Part shown: positions 42,481 through 52,500 of the stretch, piece after piece
How the letters are laid out: each line of letters opens with the position of its first letter
Numbering within the stretch: position 1 is the first letter of the stretch
Assembly: GCF_902364365.1 (NCBI RefSeq)
Contig: NZ_CABJDN010000002.1
Coordinates: 66,815-130,814, forward strand
Reading direction: 5' to 3'
DNA: 64,000 nt
Origin: Bacteroides intestinalis
GTDB taxonomy: Bacteria; Bacteroidota; Bacteroidia; Bacteroidales; Bacteroidaceae
Notes under the pieces: model-generated
Database searches by the model: none
Told to the model about the DNA's origin: nothing
What the model saw: only the letters and a program-made list of their open reading frames with translations
Translations under genes and position numbers: made by a program

Positions 42481-42903
42481 ATGAAGTACTACAATCTATT
42501 ACTAATGGCTTGTCTCCTGTTATCCTGCAAGGAATCCGATTCCGGACATGATAACGATGGCAAACAAGAGAATACTTACAGTGGTGCCGGCTACGTCACA
42601 GGACTTGAAAACTCCGGCGCCAATGTACTCTTTGCAATGGAAGTTCCCCAAGCGGGGGGCTATCCGCTGGAAATCAGATATCGAAATACAGGAACAGCAG
42701 AAGCAGTGGCTTTGATTATCGTCAATGATGTGGCGATAGAGAAATTGTTGCAACTTCCTGTACAGGCTGACAAAACAGCCTGGCAAACTGCGGAGACAGA
42801 AATATCCCTGCAAAACGGTATTAATTATATAACCATTCAGAACTGTACGTCCAAAGGCGGATGCTTTGAACTGGACTATATAAAAACAAGAAAGAAATCA
42901 TGA
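42481..42903 (+). CDS. CBM35-like carbohydrate-binding lipoprotein (probably a split-off domain)
   Basis: A 140-residue lipoprotein with lipobox LLSC (C16) and an acidic export tail (CKESDSGHDNDG). The rest fits a CBM35/CBM6 beta-sandwich from its second strand on: YSGAGYVTGLENSGANVLF, VPQAGGYPLEIRYRNTG and a final FELDYIKT. The normal first strand (EAE...GGAK) is missing here but is found at the end of the GH27 protein upstream, across the inserted element. The stop overlaps the next start in ATGA (42900-42903). Confidence 0.78.
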   Translation: MKYYNLLLMACLLLSCKESDSGHDNDGKQENTYSGAGYVTGLENSGANVLFAMEVPQAGGYPLEIRYRNTGTAEAVALIIVNDVAIEKLLQLPVQADKTAWQTAETEISLQNGINYITIQNCTSKGGCFELDYIKTRKKS

Positions 42904-44927
42904 AAAGACTTCCTAATTATTCCCTGTTATGGGTAATCTTTATCATTTTCCTCTGCACAAGTTGCAATCTGGCATCGCAACTCTCTGTAAATTCTCCCGA
43001 TGGTAATCTCAGCCTGCATGTAGAAACAGAAAACGGAAAACTCTATTATAAACTCTCACGGAATGGAAAGCCCATACTCGATAAGTCACGCCTCGGGTTT
43101 ATCCTGAAAGAAGATACACTTGCTGACCATCTGGAAATAATTGAAGTTCTTCATCATTCATTCAGCGGGACATGGGAACAAATCTGGGGAGAAGACCGGA
43201 TTGTGGAAAACAACTATCATGAGATGACCATTCGTGTACAGGAAAGATCCGCACACAAACGAAAGTTCAATGTCGTCTTCCGGCTGTTCAATGACGGGTT
43301 TGGCTTCCGCTACGAATTTCCGGAACAGGAAGCATTAAAAGACTTTGTGATCATGGATGAACTTACAGAGTTTGCATTGACCGGTGATCATAAAGCCTGG
43401 TCCATACCTTACGAAGCACATTTTTATGAAGCACTCTACGAGGCATCTCCTGTCAGTAAACTCGGTTGGATAAGCACACCGCTCACTATGGAAACCAATG
43501 ACGGACTTTTCCTGAGCATCCATGAAGCCAATCTGACAGATTATGCAGCCATGAATCTTATCCCTAAAGAAGGTAGAATGACCCTGAAAGCCAATCTCAC
43601 TCCATGGGCTACGGGAGAAAAAGTATTTATGAAAGCCCCCGGTGTCACTCCCTGGCGCACGATGATTGTTGCTGAAAGCGCAGGTGATTTACTCCTGTCA
43701 CGCCTTATGCTGAATCTGAACGAGCCTTGCCGAATTCAGGATACATCCTGGATACAACCCGGAAGATACATCGGCATCTGGTGGACTTACCACATGCATA
43801 AACACACCTGGCACACGGGTCCACGCCACGGCGCTACCACCTCCAATGCATTGCGGCATATAGACTTTGCCGCCCAACAGGGTTTTCAGGGGGTACTTAT
43901 TGAAGGTTGGAACAAAGGTTGGGACACTTATCATTTCAACTTTACCGAACCTTATCCTGACTTTGACCTGAAACAGATCACCGACTATGCCGCTTCCAAA
44001 GGCGTGACGCTTATCGGCCATCATGAAACGGACGGCTGGGTATCTGATTATGAAAACCAAATAGAAGCAGCCTTCAATTTATATAAAGATCACGACGTGC
44101 AAATAGTCAAAACAGGCTATGTAGGCAAACTGCTGGATGGCAAAGAGCGACACAGCAGCCAGTTTGGTGTGCGCCACTACCGGAAAGTTATTGAACTTGC
44201 AGCCGACAAGCATATTATGATTGACAATCACGAACCCGTGATGCCCACCGGACTGCAACGCACCTTCCCCAACCTGATGACGCAAGAAGGCGTACGAGGG
44301 CAGGAATGGGATGCCTGGGACAAAGATGGCGGCAATCCTCCCATACACACTACCATTATCCCCTTCACCCGTGGACTGGCAGGTCCCATGGATTTCACCC
44401 CCGGCACTTTCCGCTTCGAAAATCCGGTGTTGCCTCAGACGCGTGTACAAACAACACTTGCCAAACAATTGGCTTTATCCGTTGTGTTATACAGTCCCCT
44501 GCAAATGGCCTCCGATGAAATAGAAAACTACGAACGGAACCCTGAACCGTTTTCATTTATCACCACCTGCCCTACTACTTGGGAACAAACCATAGTACCC
44601 GAAGCAAAAATAGGCAAATATGTGACAATTGCCCGTAAAGAACGCGGAAGCAGCGGACGTTGGTTTATAGGAAGCATCACTAATGAACAACCTCGGGAGA
44701 TGCAACTTCCCCTCTCCTTTCTGGATAAAGGAAAACGATATAAGGCTGTTATCTATAGAGATGGAGATAAGGCTGATTATCGTACCAACCCATATCCGGT
44801 GATAATAGAAGAACAGGAAGTAACCGGTGAATCGGCCCTGCAAATAGCACAGGCACCGGGAGGAGGTACGGGAATTATACTCACTGTTCTCTCCTCATCC
44901 GAAGCAACCTCCGATATACAAAAATAA
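42900..44927 (+). CDS. GH97 family alpha-glycosidase, SusB-like inverting type
   Basis: A 675-residue protein with a hydrophobic N terminus and lipobox-like CTSC. The GH97 N-terminal beta domain runs to about residue 270 and a TIM barrel follows. The three glutamates E376 (HHETDG), E445 (HEPVMPTG) and E469 (RGQEWD) have spacings of 69 and 24 residues, equal to E439, E508 and E532 of SusB as I recall them, which marks the inverting alpha-glucosidase subgroup rather than the Asp-based retaining galactosidases. The ATG overlaps the CBM gene by four bases. Its 3' end overlaps the convergent MATE gene by 47 bp. Confidence 0.92.
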   Translation: MKRLPNYSLLWVIFIIFLCTSCNLASQLSVNSPDGNLSLHVETENGKLYYKLSRNGKPILDKSRLGFILKEDTLADHLEIIEVLHHSFSGTWEQIWGEDRIVENNYHEMTIRVQERSAHKRKFNVVFRLFNDGFGFRYEFPEQEALKDFVIMDELTEFALTGDHKAWSIPYEAHFYEALYEASPVSKLGWISTPLTMETNDGLFLSIHEANLTDYAAMNLIPKEGRMTLKANLTPWATGEKVFMKAPGVTPWRTMIVAESAGDLLLSRLMLNLNEPCRIQDTSWIQPGRYIGIWWTYHMHKHTWHTGPRHGATTSNALRHIDFAAQQGFQGVLIEGWNKGWDTYHFNFTEPYPDFDLKQITDYAASKGVTLIGHHETDGWVSDYENQIEAAFNLYKDHDVQIVKTGYVGKLLDGKERHSSQFGVRHYRKVIELAADKHIMIDNHEPVMPTGLQRTFPNLMTQEGVRGQEWDAWDKDGGNPPIHTTIIPFTRGLAGPMDFTPGTFRFENPVLPQTRVQTTLAKQLALSVVLYSPLQMASDEIENYERNPEPFSFITTCPTTWEQTIVPEAKIGKYVTIARKERGSSGRWFIGSITNEQPREMQLPLSFLDKGKRYKAVIYRDGDKADYRTNPYPVIIEEQEVTGESALQIAQAPGGGTGIILTVLSSSEATSDIQK

Positions 44928-46230
44928 ATGCCGGCACCAGGAACAGGACAGCCGCAATCCATGCCGTCGGATCACCGAAGCAGACCGCGAGATAGCCGAA
45001 AGCGGGCACTGCATAAATACTGACCAGCACACGTGCTATCATTTCGGAAACTCCGGAAAGCATAGCAAGATTGGTATATCCCGCTCCTTGGATGGTATAT
45101 CGCAAAATACAAAGCAATCCCAAAACCGGGAAAAAGGACACGGAAATATGCAGGAACAACTCCGTGTCCTTCAATATTTCCAGTTCAGACGCTTCCACAA
45201 AAAGCAAGGCAAACGTACGTGCCCCAAGCATCAATATGCAGAACGTAAATGCCCAGTAAATAATCATCATTAACGCACTTACCTTTACTCCCATCCAAAT
45301 GCGTTCGGGCTTGCCTGCACCATAATTCTGTCCGGTATAAGTAGCCATAGCAATGCCCAGACTCTCAAGCGGGCACATAAAGAACATCTTGATGCGCATG
45401 GCAGCCGTAAAAGCTGCTACACAAGCAGTTCCCAATGCATTGTTGGCGCTTTGCAACATGATGCTTCCGATAGCGGTAATCGAAAATTGTAATCCCATAG
45501 GTACACCGATATACATCAATCTCCGTGCCAGAGCACCGTTGAACTTCCGTTCATCCGGTGTTCCCCGCAATATATCAAAACGGCGCATCATATATCCATA
45601 ACACAACACAGCCGACACGCCTTGTGAAAAGACCGTAGCGATGGCAGCTCCCGCCACTCCCCAATCCAACACCAGGATACAGAACAAATCAAGCAAAATA
45701 TTAAGTGCAGCAGAGAACAGCAGAAACCAGAAAGGCGTCTTACTATCGCCCAAAGCACGAATGATACTGGACAACAAATTATAAAAGAAAGTACAGGGAA
45801 CTCCGATAAACGTTATCAATAAATAATAGTAAGCATTCTGGAATATGATATCCGGTGTACGCATCATCAGCAGGATATCCCCACACAGAATACTCGTAAC
45901 CACTGCAATCACTACCGACATCACCCCCGCCAGTTGCAAACTGACCGATATATAACGACGCATCGTGCTATAATCCCGCGCTCCGAACTTCTGTGCCACA
46001 GGAATACCGAAACCTCCACAACATCCATTGCAGAAACCAAGAATAAGGAAAACTACCGAGGTACTTGCTCCAACCGAGGCCAATGCATTAATGCCCAAGA
46101 ATTTACCTACGATTGCCGCGTCGACCAGAGAGTATGTCTGTTGTAGCAGGTTTCCCATCAACAGAGGCATAGTGAAATTGAATATCAACGGCAATGCGCG
46201 TCCTGCCGTCATTTCTCTTGATGTTGCCAT
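44881..46230 (-). CDS. MATE family efflux transporter
   Basis: A 449-residue inner-membrane protein with twelve membrane segments. The N-terminal half begins with LPLIFNFTMPLLMGNLLQQT and AAIVGKFLGINALASVG, and the second half with YIGVPMGLQFSITAIGS, both typical of MATE/NorM exporters of drugs and cations. It is convergent with GH97 and the two coding regions overlap by 47 bp at their 3' ends, so neither has room for a separate terminator. Confidence 0.93.
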   Translation of the reverse strand: MATSREMTAGRALPLIFNFTMPLLMGNLLQQTYSLVDAAIVGKFLGINALASVGASTSVVFLILGFCNGCCGGFGIPVAQKFGARDYSTMRRYISVSLQLAGVMSVVIAVVTSILCGDILLMMRTPDIIFQNAYYYLLITFIGVPCTFFYNLLSSIIRALGDSKTPFWFLLFSAALNILLDLFCILVLDWGVAGAAIATVFSQGVSAVLCYGYMMRRFDILRGTPDERKFNGALARRLMYIGVPMGLQFSITAIGSIMLQSANNALGTACVAAFTAAMRIKMFFMCPLESLGIAMATYTGQNYGAGKPERIWMGVKVSALMMIIYWAFTFCILMLGARTFALLFVEASELEILKDTELFLHISVSFFPVLGLLCILRYTIQGAGYTNLAMLSGVSEMIARVLVSIYAVPAFGYLAVCFGDPTAWIAAVLFLVPAFIFVYRRLLRMRREQ

Positions 46231-46255
46231 AAATTAATCCTCTGAAAATTGCACG

Positions 46256-46263
46256 CAAAGGTA
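46256..46263 (-). promoter_or_regulatory. -7 box (TACCTTTG, minus strand) for the MATE gene
   Basis: CAAAGGTA on the plus strand, 26 nt before the MATE start codon. Confidence 0.5.
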
Positions 46264-46328
46264 GAAAAAGATAAGATTAAAGGAATTGACAAACATCAAA
46301 AATATGCTTCGCCATGAAAAGAATTAAA

Positions 46329-47039
46329 CTACAGTCCGTCCGCACCTTTCAAGACTGAACTGTGTGCCAGGTATTCGGGAGTTTCAGCATAGATATACAT
46401 CACACTTCCTCCTTTGATGGCATCAATGATAGGACGGGAAAGTTTTGGCGGAACAGCCGGACAGCCAAAGCTTCTTCCCAAACGCCCCCCTCTGCTGACT
46501 ACCGAAGGATCGGCATAAGCCGCCCCATGCATCACAATGGCACGCTCACGAGCCCGGTCGTTGATTCCTTTTTCCAAACCATTCAAAATAAGCGAATACC
46601 CATTCTTTCCCTGATAAGTAGATTCTGTAAGATAGAACCCCAGTGAACTTTTGTAGGAACCATATTCGTTGGAGAAGGAAGTGGCATAATTATCACCGCT
46701 ATTCTTTCCGTGGGAAACAACCGATGAAAAAAGTACTTTACGCTCCCTCATATCAAATACAAAAAGACGTTTGGCGGTAGAAGGACGGGAAAAGTCTATC
46801 AACGTCAACACCTCCCGTTTGCGATTGTCTATTTTATAATAACCTGCTACAGCCTGCCGGAAAGCTTTCCAGTTAACGACTCCTTCCAACTGCATGGAAC
46901 GGTATAAGCTCGCATAAGCCTCAACATCAGATGCAGCAGCCCTTTCAGCAGAGTCAGGAGTGCTATCTGACGACTTGCCGCCCAGAAACAAGGTACAAGG
47001 AAGAAATAAGAATAAAATGAATACAATAAATCGCAACAT
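46329..47039 (-). CDS. Murein L,D-transpeptidase catalytic domain family protein
   Basis: A 236-residue protein with an N-terminal hydrophobic segment. The catalytic domain is from about residue 90 to 215: LTLIDFSRPSTAKRLFVFD, then IVMHGAAYADPSVV with the catalytic-site His and GRLGRSFGCPAVP with the nucleophilic Cys, as in the L,D-transpeptidase catalytic domain 2 family. It probably modifies or cross-links peptidoglycan in the periplasm. It lies 87 nt downstream of a second L,D-transpeptidase gene on the same strand. Confidence 0.9.
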   Translation of the reverse strand: MLRFIVFILFLFLPCTLFLGGKSSDSTPDSAERAAASDVEAYASLYRSMQLEGVVNWKAFRQAVAGYYKIDNRKREVLTLIDFSRPSTAKRLFVFDMRERKVLFSSVVSHGKNSGDNYATSFSNEYGSYKSSLGFYLTESTYQGKNGYSLILNGLEKGINDRARERAIVMHGAAYADPSVVSRGGRLGRSFGCPAVPPKLSRPIIDAIKGGSVMYIYAETPEYLAHSSVLKGADGL

Positions 47040-47126
47040 AAAACTTTAGCCAGAGAAATAACGGCGGCTAAATTACTGTTTTTTCTCCAGACACCTATCA
47101 CACAGATAGTTAAAAATGAGGATTTA

Positions 47127-48155
47127 CTATTCAATCACCACAACCAAAGAGCGTTCGGTAGGTGCCCAATCAAAAACGAACTTGGAATGTGAAGTGGCAT
47201 TGCGCACACACATGTGCGAACGTGGAGTGGTTCCCAACGACCAGCTATACTCAATCATACTTGTACGCGGTGCATTCACCGGCACTCCGTGAATATAAGC
47301 TCCGTTCGTAAAACGACTGGCATAGGGGGCATAGCCTCCTGTCTCCGCCGAACCGTCTTTCAGGAACACCATACGCGTTTTCTTCTGTTGAAGCAGATAC
47401 ATCCCCAGTGGGGTTTCCTGAGCATAAGGTGGAGCATGCATTCCGGTAGTGGCAGGATTCATGCTGCGTATCTTCCACTCACCTTCCGAGACATGTTCCA
47501 AGGTAGTAATATTCTGATCCAGGCGGTCGACAAAAATCACATGATTAAAGACGGTGCTATCCGGCAATTGTTTCAGATAACTGCGTGGCGCCAGCCATTC
47601 TTCTTCAAAAGTGGCGGGTAATATCCGGTAAAAACTTCCTTCCTCACCTTTCAGATAAGCGATAGTACCGTCTCTACCATAACGTTCGGGCGCCAAAGTA
47701 TCAGCGGGCAGATACAGCGGCACCGATTGATAGCGCTCCACGCCCAATGTATCAGATACACGGCGGTACACATTCCGCACGAACTTACGTACCAGGGGAG
47801 CTTCTTTATTCAGATTCTTATAATTCTGCAACACCACCCACCTTGCAGTAGTATCGCGCTGCATATTCTCAATATAAGCCAGACAATTCCGGATGACATC
47901 CCATTTGAAAGAGCGTACCGTATCCTTATACAGATAGGTATCTTCGAGGGTATGCTGGTCATAGAGCAATTCTTTGGTAAGAGAAATATCGGCAGCGGTC
48001 AACTGTTTCTCTATAGGATGCGGAAATTCCAGTACAGCCGTATCTTTAGGTTCAGCCTCCTGCACAACTACCGGCACAAGTGGTTCCTGCCGGTTACGAC
48101 ATCCGGCAAAAATCAAACCAACAGCCACGCAGGCAAAAAGAACGAAATGTTTCAT
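47127..48155 (-). CDS. L,D-transpeptidase (YkuD/ErfK type) lipoprotein
   Basis: A 342-residue lipoprotein (lipobox IFAGC, cysteine about residue 19). The YkuD domain is C-terminal: ITTLEHVSEGEWKIRSMNPA, GAYIHGVPVNAPR with the catalytic His and LGTTPRSHMCVRNATSHSKF with the Cys nucleophile in the SHxCVR motif. It forms 3-3 cross-links or attaches proteins to peptidoglycan. Together with the next gene it makes a pair of cell-wall enzymes. Confidence 0.92.
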   Translation of the reverse strand: MKHFVLFACVAVGLIFAGCRNRQEPLVPVVVQEAEPKDTAVLEFPHPIEKQLTAADISLTKELLYDQHTLEDTYLYKDTVRSFKWDVIRNCLAYIENMQRDTTARWVVLQNYKNLNKEAPLVRKFVRNVYRRVSDTLGVERYQSVPLYLPADTLAPERYGRDGTIAYLKGEEGSFYRILPATFEEEWLAPRSYLKQLPDSTVFNHVIFVDRLDQNITTLEHVSEGEWKIRSMNPATTGMHAPPYAQETPLGMYLLQQKKTRMVFLKDGSAETGGYAPYASRFTNGAYIHGVPVNAPRTSMIEYSWSLGTTPRSHMCVRNATSHSKFVFDWAPTERSLVVVIE

Positions 48156-48219
48156 AAAATGAAATTTAACTATAACCTAATAACGACTACCCACCTGTTA
48201 TTGTTGACTCTTTATACTA

Positions 48220-48480
48220 CTTTCCATAAATAGAATCAAATATCCCCAACAAAAATTCACTGAAAGGAATAGTACTTCCATTGACACTCACAGCTATCGA
48301 TATATCTTCCTGTTCATTATATACACCGATGGAATGAAATCTGTCCCTGGTTCATGCCAAGATACCTTGACGGTTAATCTCTTTCATTATAGCAAAGGAA
48401 ACTATACATTGACCGTTCTGCTCTATCATAAAGAGGCAATCGGACAACCGAAGATAATGATTTTCACAAAGATAATGCTT
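48220..48480 (-). pseudogene. Possible decayed reading frame with one in-frame stop
   Basis: In the 350-nt gap after the phosphoesterase, one minus-strand frame reads a plausible peptide (IVSFAIMKEINRQGILA), a TGA, then RFHSIGVYNEQEDISIAVS and further to IFDSIYGK before a TAG. The part after the TGA resembles the tail of beta-lactamase-type serine hydrolases, but only loosely. No start or promoter is obvious. It may be a gene remnant or nothing. Confidence 0.25.
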
Positions 48481-48482
48481 AC

Positions 48483-48522
48483 CAATCTAAATCAATCTAC
48501 ATATATCAATCTAAATCAATCT
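48483..48522. repeat. Direct repeat at the end of the phosphoesterase gene
   Basis: CAATCTAAATCAATCT occurs at 48483-48498 and 48507-48522, spaced by 24 nt. The second copy covers the stop and last codons of the phosphoesterase gene, so the first looks like a duplication of that gene end. Confidence 0.7.
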
Positions 48523-49489
48523 GTGCATCTGCTATAGTGGAAACAAGCGGATAAATATCTATTGAATCCTTGAGTCCCAGGTCCCGGGGAGTAGGAGGCA
48601 TAAAATCTGCTTGCGTACCTTTAATATCAATTCTATCTTTTGCCAATGTTACAATGGCATACAAAGGTTTATCATAAGTAATCGAATAACGCAATAAGCG
48701 GTATTTTTCATTAATAGCTTTGGGATAGCGCTTTTCAGTCATTGTCGGCTTGCCAACCCATACATAAGATGCACTGTTAATCTGCATATAGGTAATCCCA
48801 TTTATTTCTTTCGTATAGTTACTATGATTATGTCCGCTAAAAGCCAATACCACCTTTTTAAAACCTGCATGTTTGTTTGCATTTTCCAATACTGCACGCA
48901 CTTCATCACCATTATTCATAAAACTGTCTATACTTTGATGAGAAAACAGAATGCACTTTTTATCAGTTGCAGCCAAATCATTTATCAACCATTCCAATTG
49001 TTCCGGATCAACAAAGGCACGCATATCGGACTTAGCCTTTAAATAGTTAGATTTAGCATAATGGCGATATTCTTTGCCATCGTAAAGGTTATTACCATCC
49101 AACACGATAAAATGAAAATCACCTTTATCAAATGAGTAATAACGGTTAGGGATTCCAAATCCTTTCAAGAATTCTTCTTTTGTATAAGCATCCAGATCAT
49201 GATTGCCCAGTACGTGATACTTTTCTCCCTCGTACTCATTCCAAATAGAATCTAAAGACCTGCTTATACTATCAAGACGTATAAAATCCCCTAATTGAAT
49301 CAGGAAATCCACATTTTCTTTATTTGCAGCATCCACAACTGCCTGCACACGCTCCTTTCCATCAGGCATAGCCGAAGCATGCAAATCTGATACGATTGCA
49401 AACTTCAGCGGTTTATCAGAAGAATTGCAAGATTCTAAACTTAATAATATACATAGAAGTACTATGCAAGAATATATAACTGACTTCAT
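48506..49489 (-). CDS. Calcineurin-like metallophosphoesterase lipoprotein (PUL 2)
   Basis: A 327-residue protein with a lipoprotein-type signal (LSLESC). The metallophosphatase motifs are FAIVSDLHAS, LIQLGDFIR, HVLGNHDLDAY, ILFSHQS and LAFSGHNHSN, so the full metal site is present. It lies 31 nt downstream of the GH29-PL8 gene and is the last gene of the PUL. It may remove a phosphate from the glycan or have a housekeeping role; the context only suggests the former. Confidence 0.88.
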   Translation of the reverse strand: MKSVIYSCIVLLCILLSLESCNSSDKPLKFAIVSDLHASAMPDGKERVQAVVDAANKENVDFLIQLGDFIRLDSISRSLDSIWNEYEGEKYHVLGNHDLDAYTKEEFLKGFGIPNRYYSFDKGDFHFIVLDGNNLYDGKEYRHYAKSNYLKAKSDMRAFVDPEQLEWLINDLAATDKKCILFSHQSIDSFMNNGDEVRAVLENANKHAGFKKVVLAFSGHNHSNYTKEINGITYMQINSASYVWVGKPTMTEKRYPKAINEKYRLLRYSITYDKPLYAIVTLAKDRIDIKGTQADFMPPTPRDLGLKDSIDIYPLVSTIADAQIDLD

Positions 49490-49520
49490 TGTTTCACTTA
49501 TTTATATCTATAGGACTCTT

Positions 49521-52500
49521 TTAATTTACAGAAGAAAAACCATTCGAGGTCTTCCTTTTCAACTTTAAATAAAATGGTTCTCCTTCAGAAAGTGTTACTT
49601 TTATTGTAGTACCAACAGGTTTCGATTCGATTAAAAGAACTTTCTCCGGGGATTCTCCGTCAGCCAATACCCACTCTCCATCCAACACAAGCGACGCATA
49701 AGTAGGGGTAGCTATCCATCCATACACTTTGGATGGTTGAGGCCGAAGATTGGGATTACATAATGCGATGTCAAGCGTATCTTTTTTCTTATCCATCTTT
49801 TCCATAAGCAATAGTTCTGTATCAGAAGAACGCAAACACCCATATGACAAATGTGGAGCCGGAGCAAATAAGGAATATGCTATGGTACCGGAAGAGTGAT
49901 GCTTAAGTATATGAGCCGAATCCCCCGCTGACAAGACTTCAAACAATCCTTCTTTCTTTTGTAACTGCTTCGCTAACATTGCCATCTTCCGTGCAGTAGT
50001 ATTAGGAACAGCTACAAAACAATACCTCTTATTTTCAGGTTTAACTCCATGATTAATATAAGCCTTGGCTGTTCTAATTCTCTTCAAACCATTCTGAAAA
50101 CCCGATGAAGCCGGAACCTCCTGCTCCACATTCTGCACTATTAATGAATCATTACCAGCAGGGAGATAATAACCTGTAGTATTAGGAGCAATCAGCCACG
50201 CATCTTCTTCCTTCAAATTCAAAACCCTCATCCCATTTCGTTTAATCTCTTTTCCATTAACTACTAAAACACTACTTCCAGCTTGACCTACCGTCTGAAA
50301 AAGATTAGTTGCTGTTAAATAATTATCGTCATAATTGCCTACAGCAGAAATGTCACTGCCCAAACTAATCAACATACCATCAAAAGCAAAAACAGATTTG
50401 CAAAATTTCAAATTGGTCGGTTCAAAGCGTTGTTTTCCCCAACTGTCTCCCTGATCGAATGCAGCAGCAAACAAGCCACAGTCTTTCCATGATAGGGCTC
50501 CGGAAAAATTTGTAGTCAAGGACTTCTGGTCAAAACGATCCGTTTCATTGCCCCCTGGCATCATTTCTTTCCAAGAGGTATAATGCACAGTTGTACTACC
50601 CGGTATCACGTTCCAGTCCCATCCTTTATGCCCTTCATTGCCCGGATATCCAGAACGTTCCAGCGGTCCGTCATACAGAATCTCCAGCGTTCCGTGACTT
50701 TGATATCTTCCGAAACGGTTTGTTCCTGCATATATCTCAGCACCCCAGAAATTCGTCGTCGGACAGCGCATGGTAGCTACCCAATTATCAAACCGATAAA
50801 TTCCCAACGGACTATAATTGAACTGGTAAAAGCCTTCTAAATTCAGTTCAGGAGCATTCTTATACTTCTTTGTCATAAAAAAGTAATTATAAAAGGAAGC
50901 CAGTTCCAAGTCGGCAACCTCCCCATTTATGTCTCCTCCTACTTCTATCAACTGTTCAAAAAGCTGTTGCGTAAAACTAAGACCAATACCCGTAAACGGA
51001 TGACGCCCTGCCAGGCTATTGGCATAATAATGATTATCGTCTGATGCAGAACGGGTAGCCATTAAATATAAAGAGATTATCGCTTTACGGATACGTTGAT
51101 AAGCACCGCTATCTATCCGAAAAGAAGTACCTTTCAACCGAGCCGCGTACTCAACCAAAGTCTTATAAGAATACATATACCCATTATAATGTGTCCGATG
51201 ATGAAAACCTGTTCCATCAGGTTTCAGCCAGTCATTCCCTCCTGGAACATACTGAGTACAGGCAGAAAGGAAATGGGAGAAAGACTCCAAATCAATTAAG
51301 GCCTGCTGGTCGTCCGGATTATGCAATATGCAAATAAGCAAGTGAGGAGGCACATTATAAATATAATCCGAGTTTATTCTGGGAGCTAACTGGGAGGAGG
51401 ATAGATACAGTTGCTCAAACTCTAACAAGCTTTTCACTTCCCCAATCAATTGCAATTTTCGGGTATCGTCACAAACCGATAAAGCACTCAGGAAGTCGGC
51501 AGGTATTTTGCGGACAGCCTGATAATTGCTATAGCGAAAGACAATACGTTCAATAGCTTTTTGCGCAATCAAATAATCTATAAATAGAGTAAAATCGTCT
51601 TCTGCATTAGGATATTTTTCTAATACAGCATAAGCTAAAGCACGAGTTGCCGTGCTTAATTCCTGAGCCTGTACCAAAGCAAGCTTTTCTTCATTGGACA
51701 ATGGCAGTCCCGTTACCCGCCCATTCTGCATACGTTTCAATTGATATCGTTTTATCAGCTTCAGAGCTTCCGCCAACTCTTCTGAAGTAGCCTGAGGTAA
51801 TGGTAATGGATTTGATTTACGTAAATCTTCCAAATCACTCAACTTACGTTCTATATCTTCCCGGTTTCTTTTTATCAGTTCTATCCGCATGACACGAACA
51901 TTGTTCTCGCTTTCATTCTGAATATCCTCGCCAAAAAATCCAAGACGGCTATATGTACCAATCGTATCTATTGAAAGCTCCAATGTCCTGTTTCCCACTC
52001 CCTCAAAGGTTACTGTACCTATATAACTCCATGTCTCAGGATAAGAATTCTGCCTGACGTTTACCAATTCCTCATCTTTTCTCAGCAAACAAGCTTTGAG
52101 TTGTTTTTCATCTCCTATCTTCAAAGAAACTTTAGTGCCTTCCGTAAATGATCGCCTCCAATGTCTGCTCGTATATAGCCTCACGTCATATTCTCCGGGT
52201 TCGTCAATCACACATTCCAGCAATAGTTTTCCCGTTTCAGAATTGAAATTTTCCGTATTCCCCCCTTCGGCTATTCTAAAACATCCTTTCTTCCCAGGTA
52301 TCCTCCTCCCGGATGCGGCCGGCATACTTACAATCCCTTCATTAGGGAAATTCACTGTGCTTATATTCAAAGGAGTTTGGCAAGTAAGTTTAAGAACCGG
52401 TACGCACTCATAATCCAATCCTTCAGGGATAGAAACCATATTATGGTTCACTGTCAGTTTCTGACCGGATGACAATACTCCTGCCGATAAAATAACGGAC

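Noticed and set aside
48334..48537. A 67-codon plus-strand frame in the gap after the phosphoesterase
   Set aside because: It runs through a direct repeat and the end of the opposite gene, has no promoter and reads as low-complexity Asn/Gln/Leu at its end.
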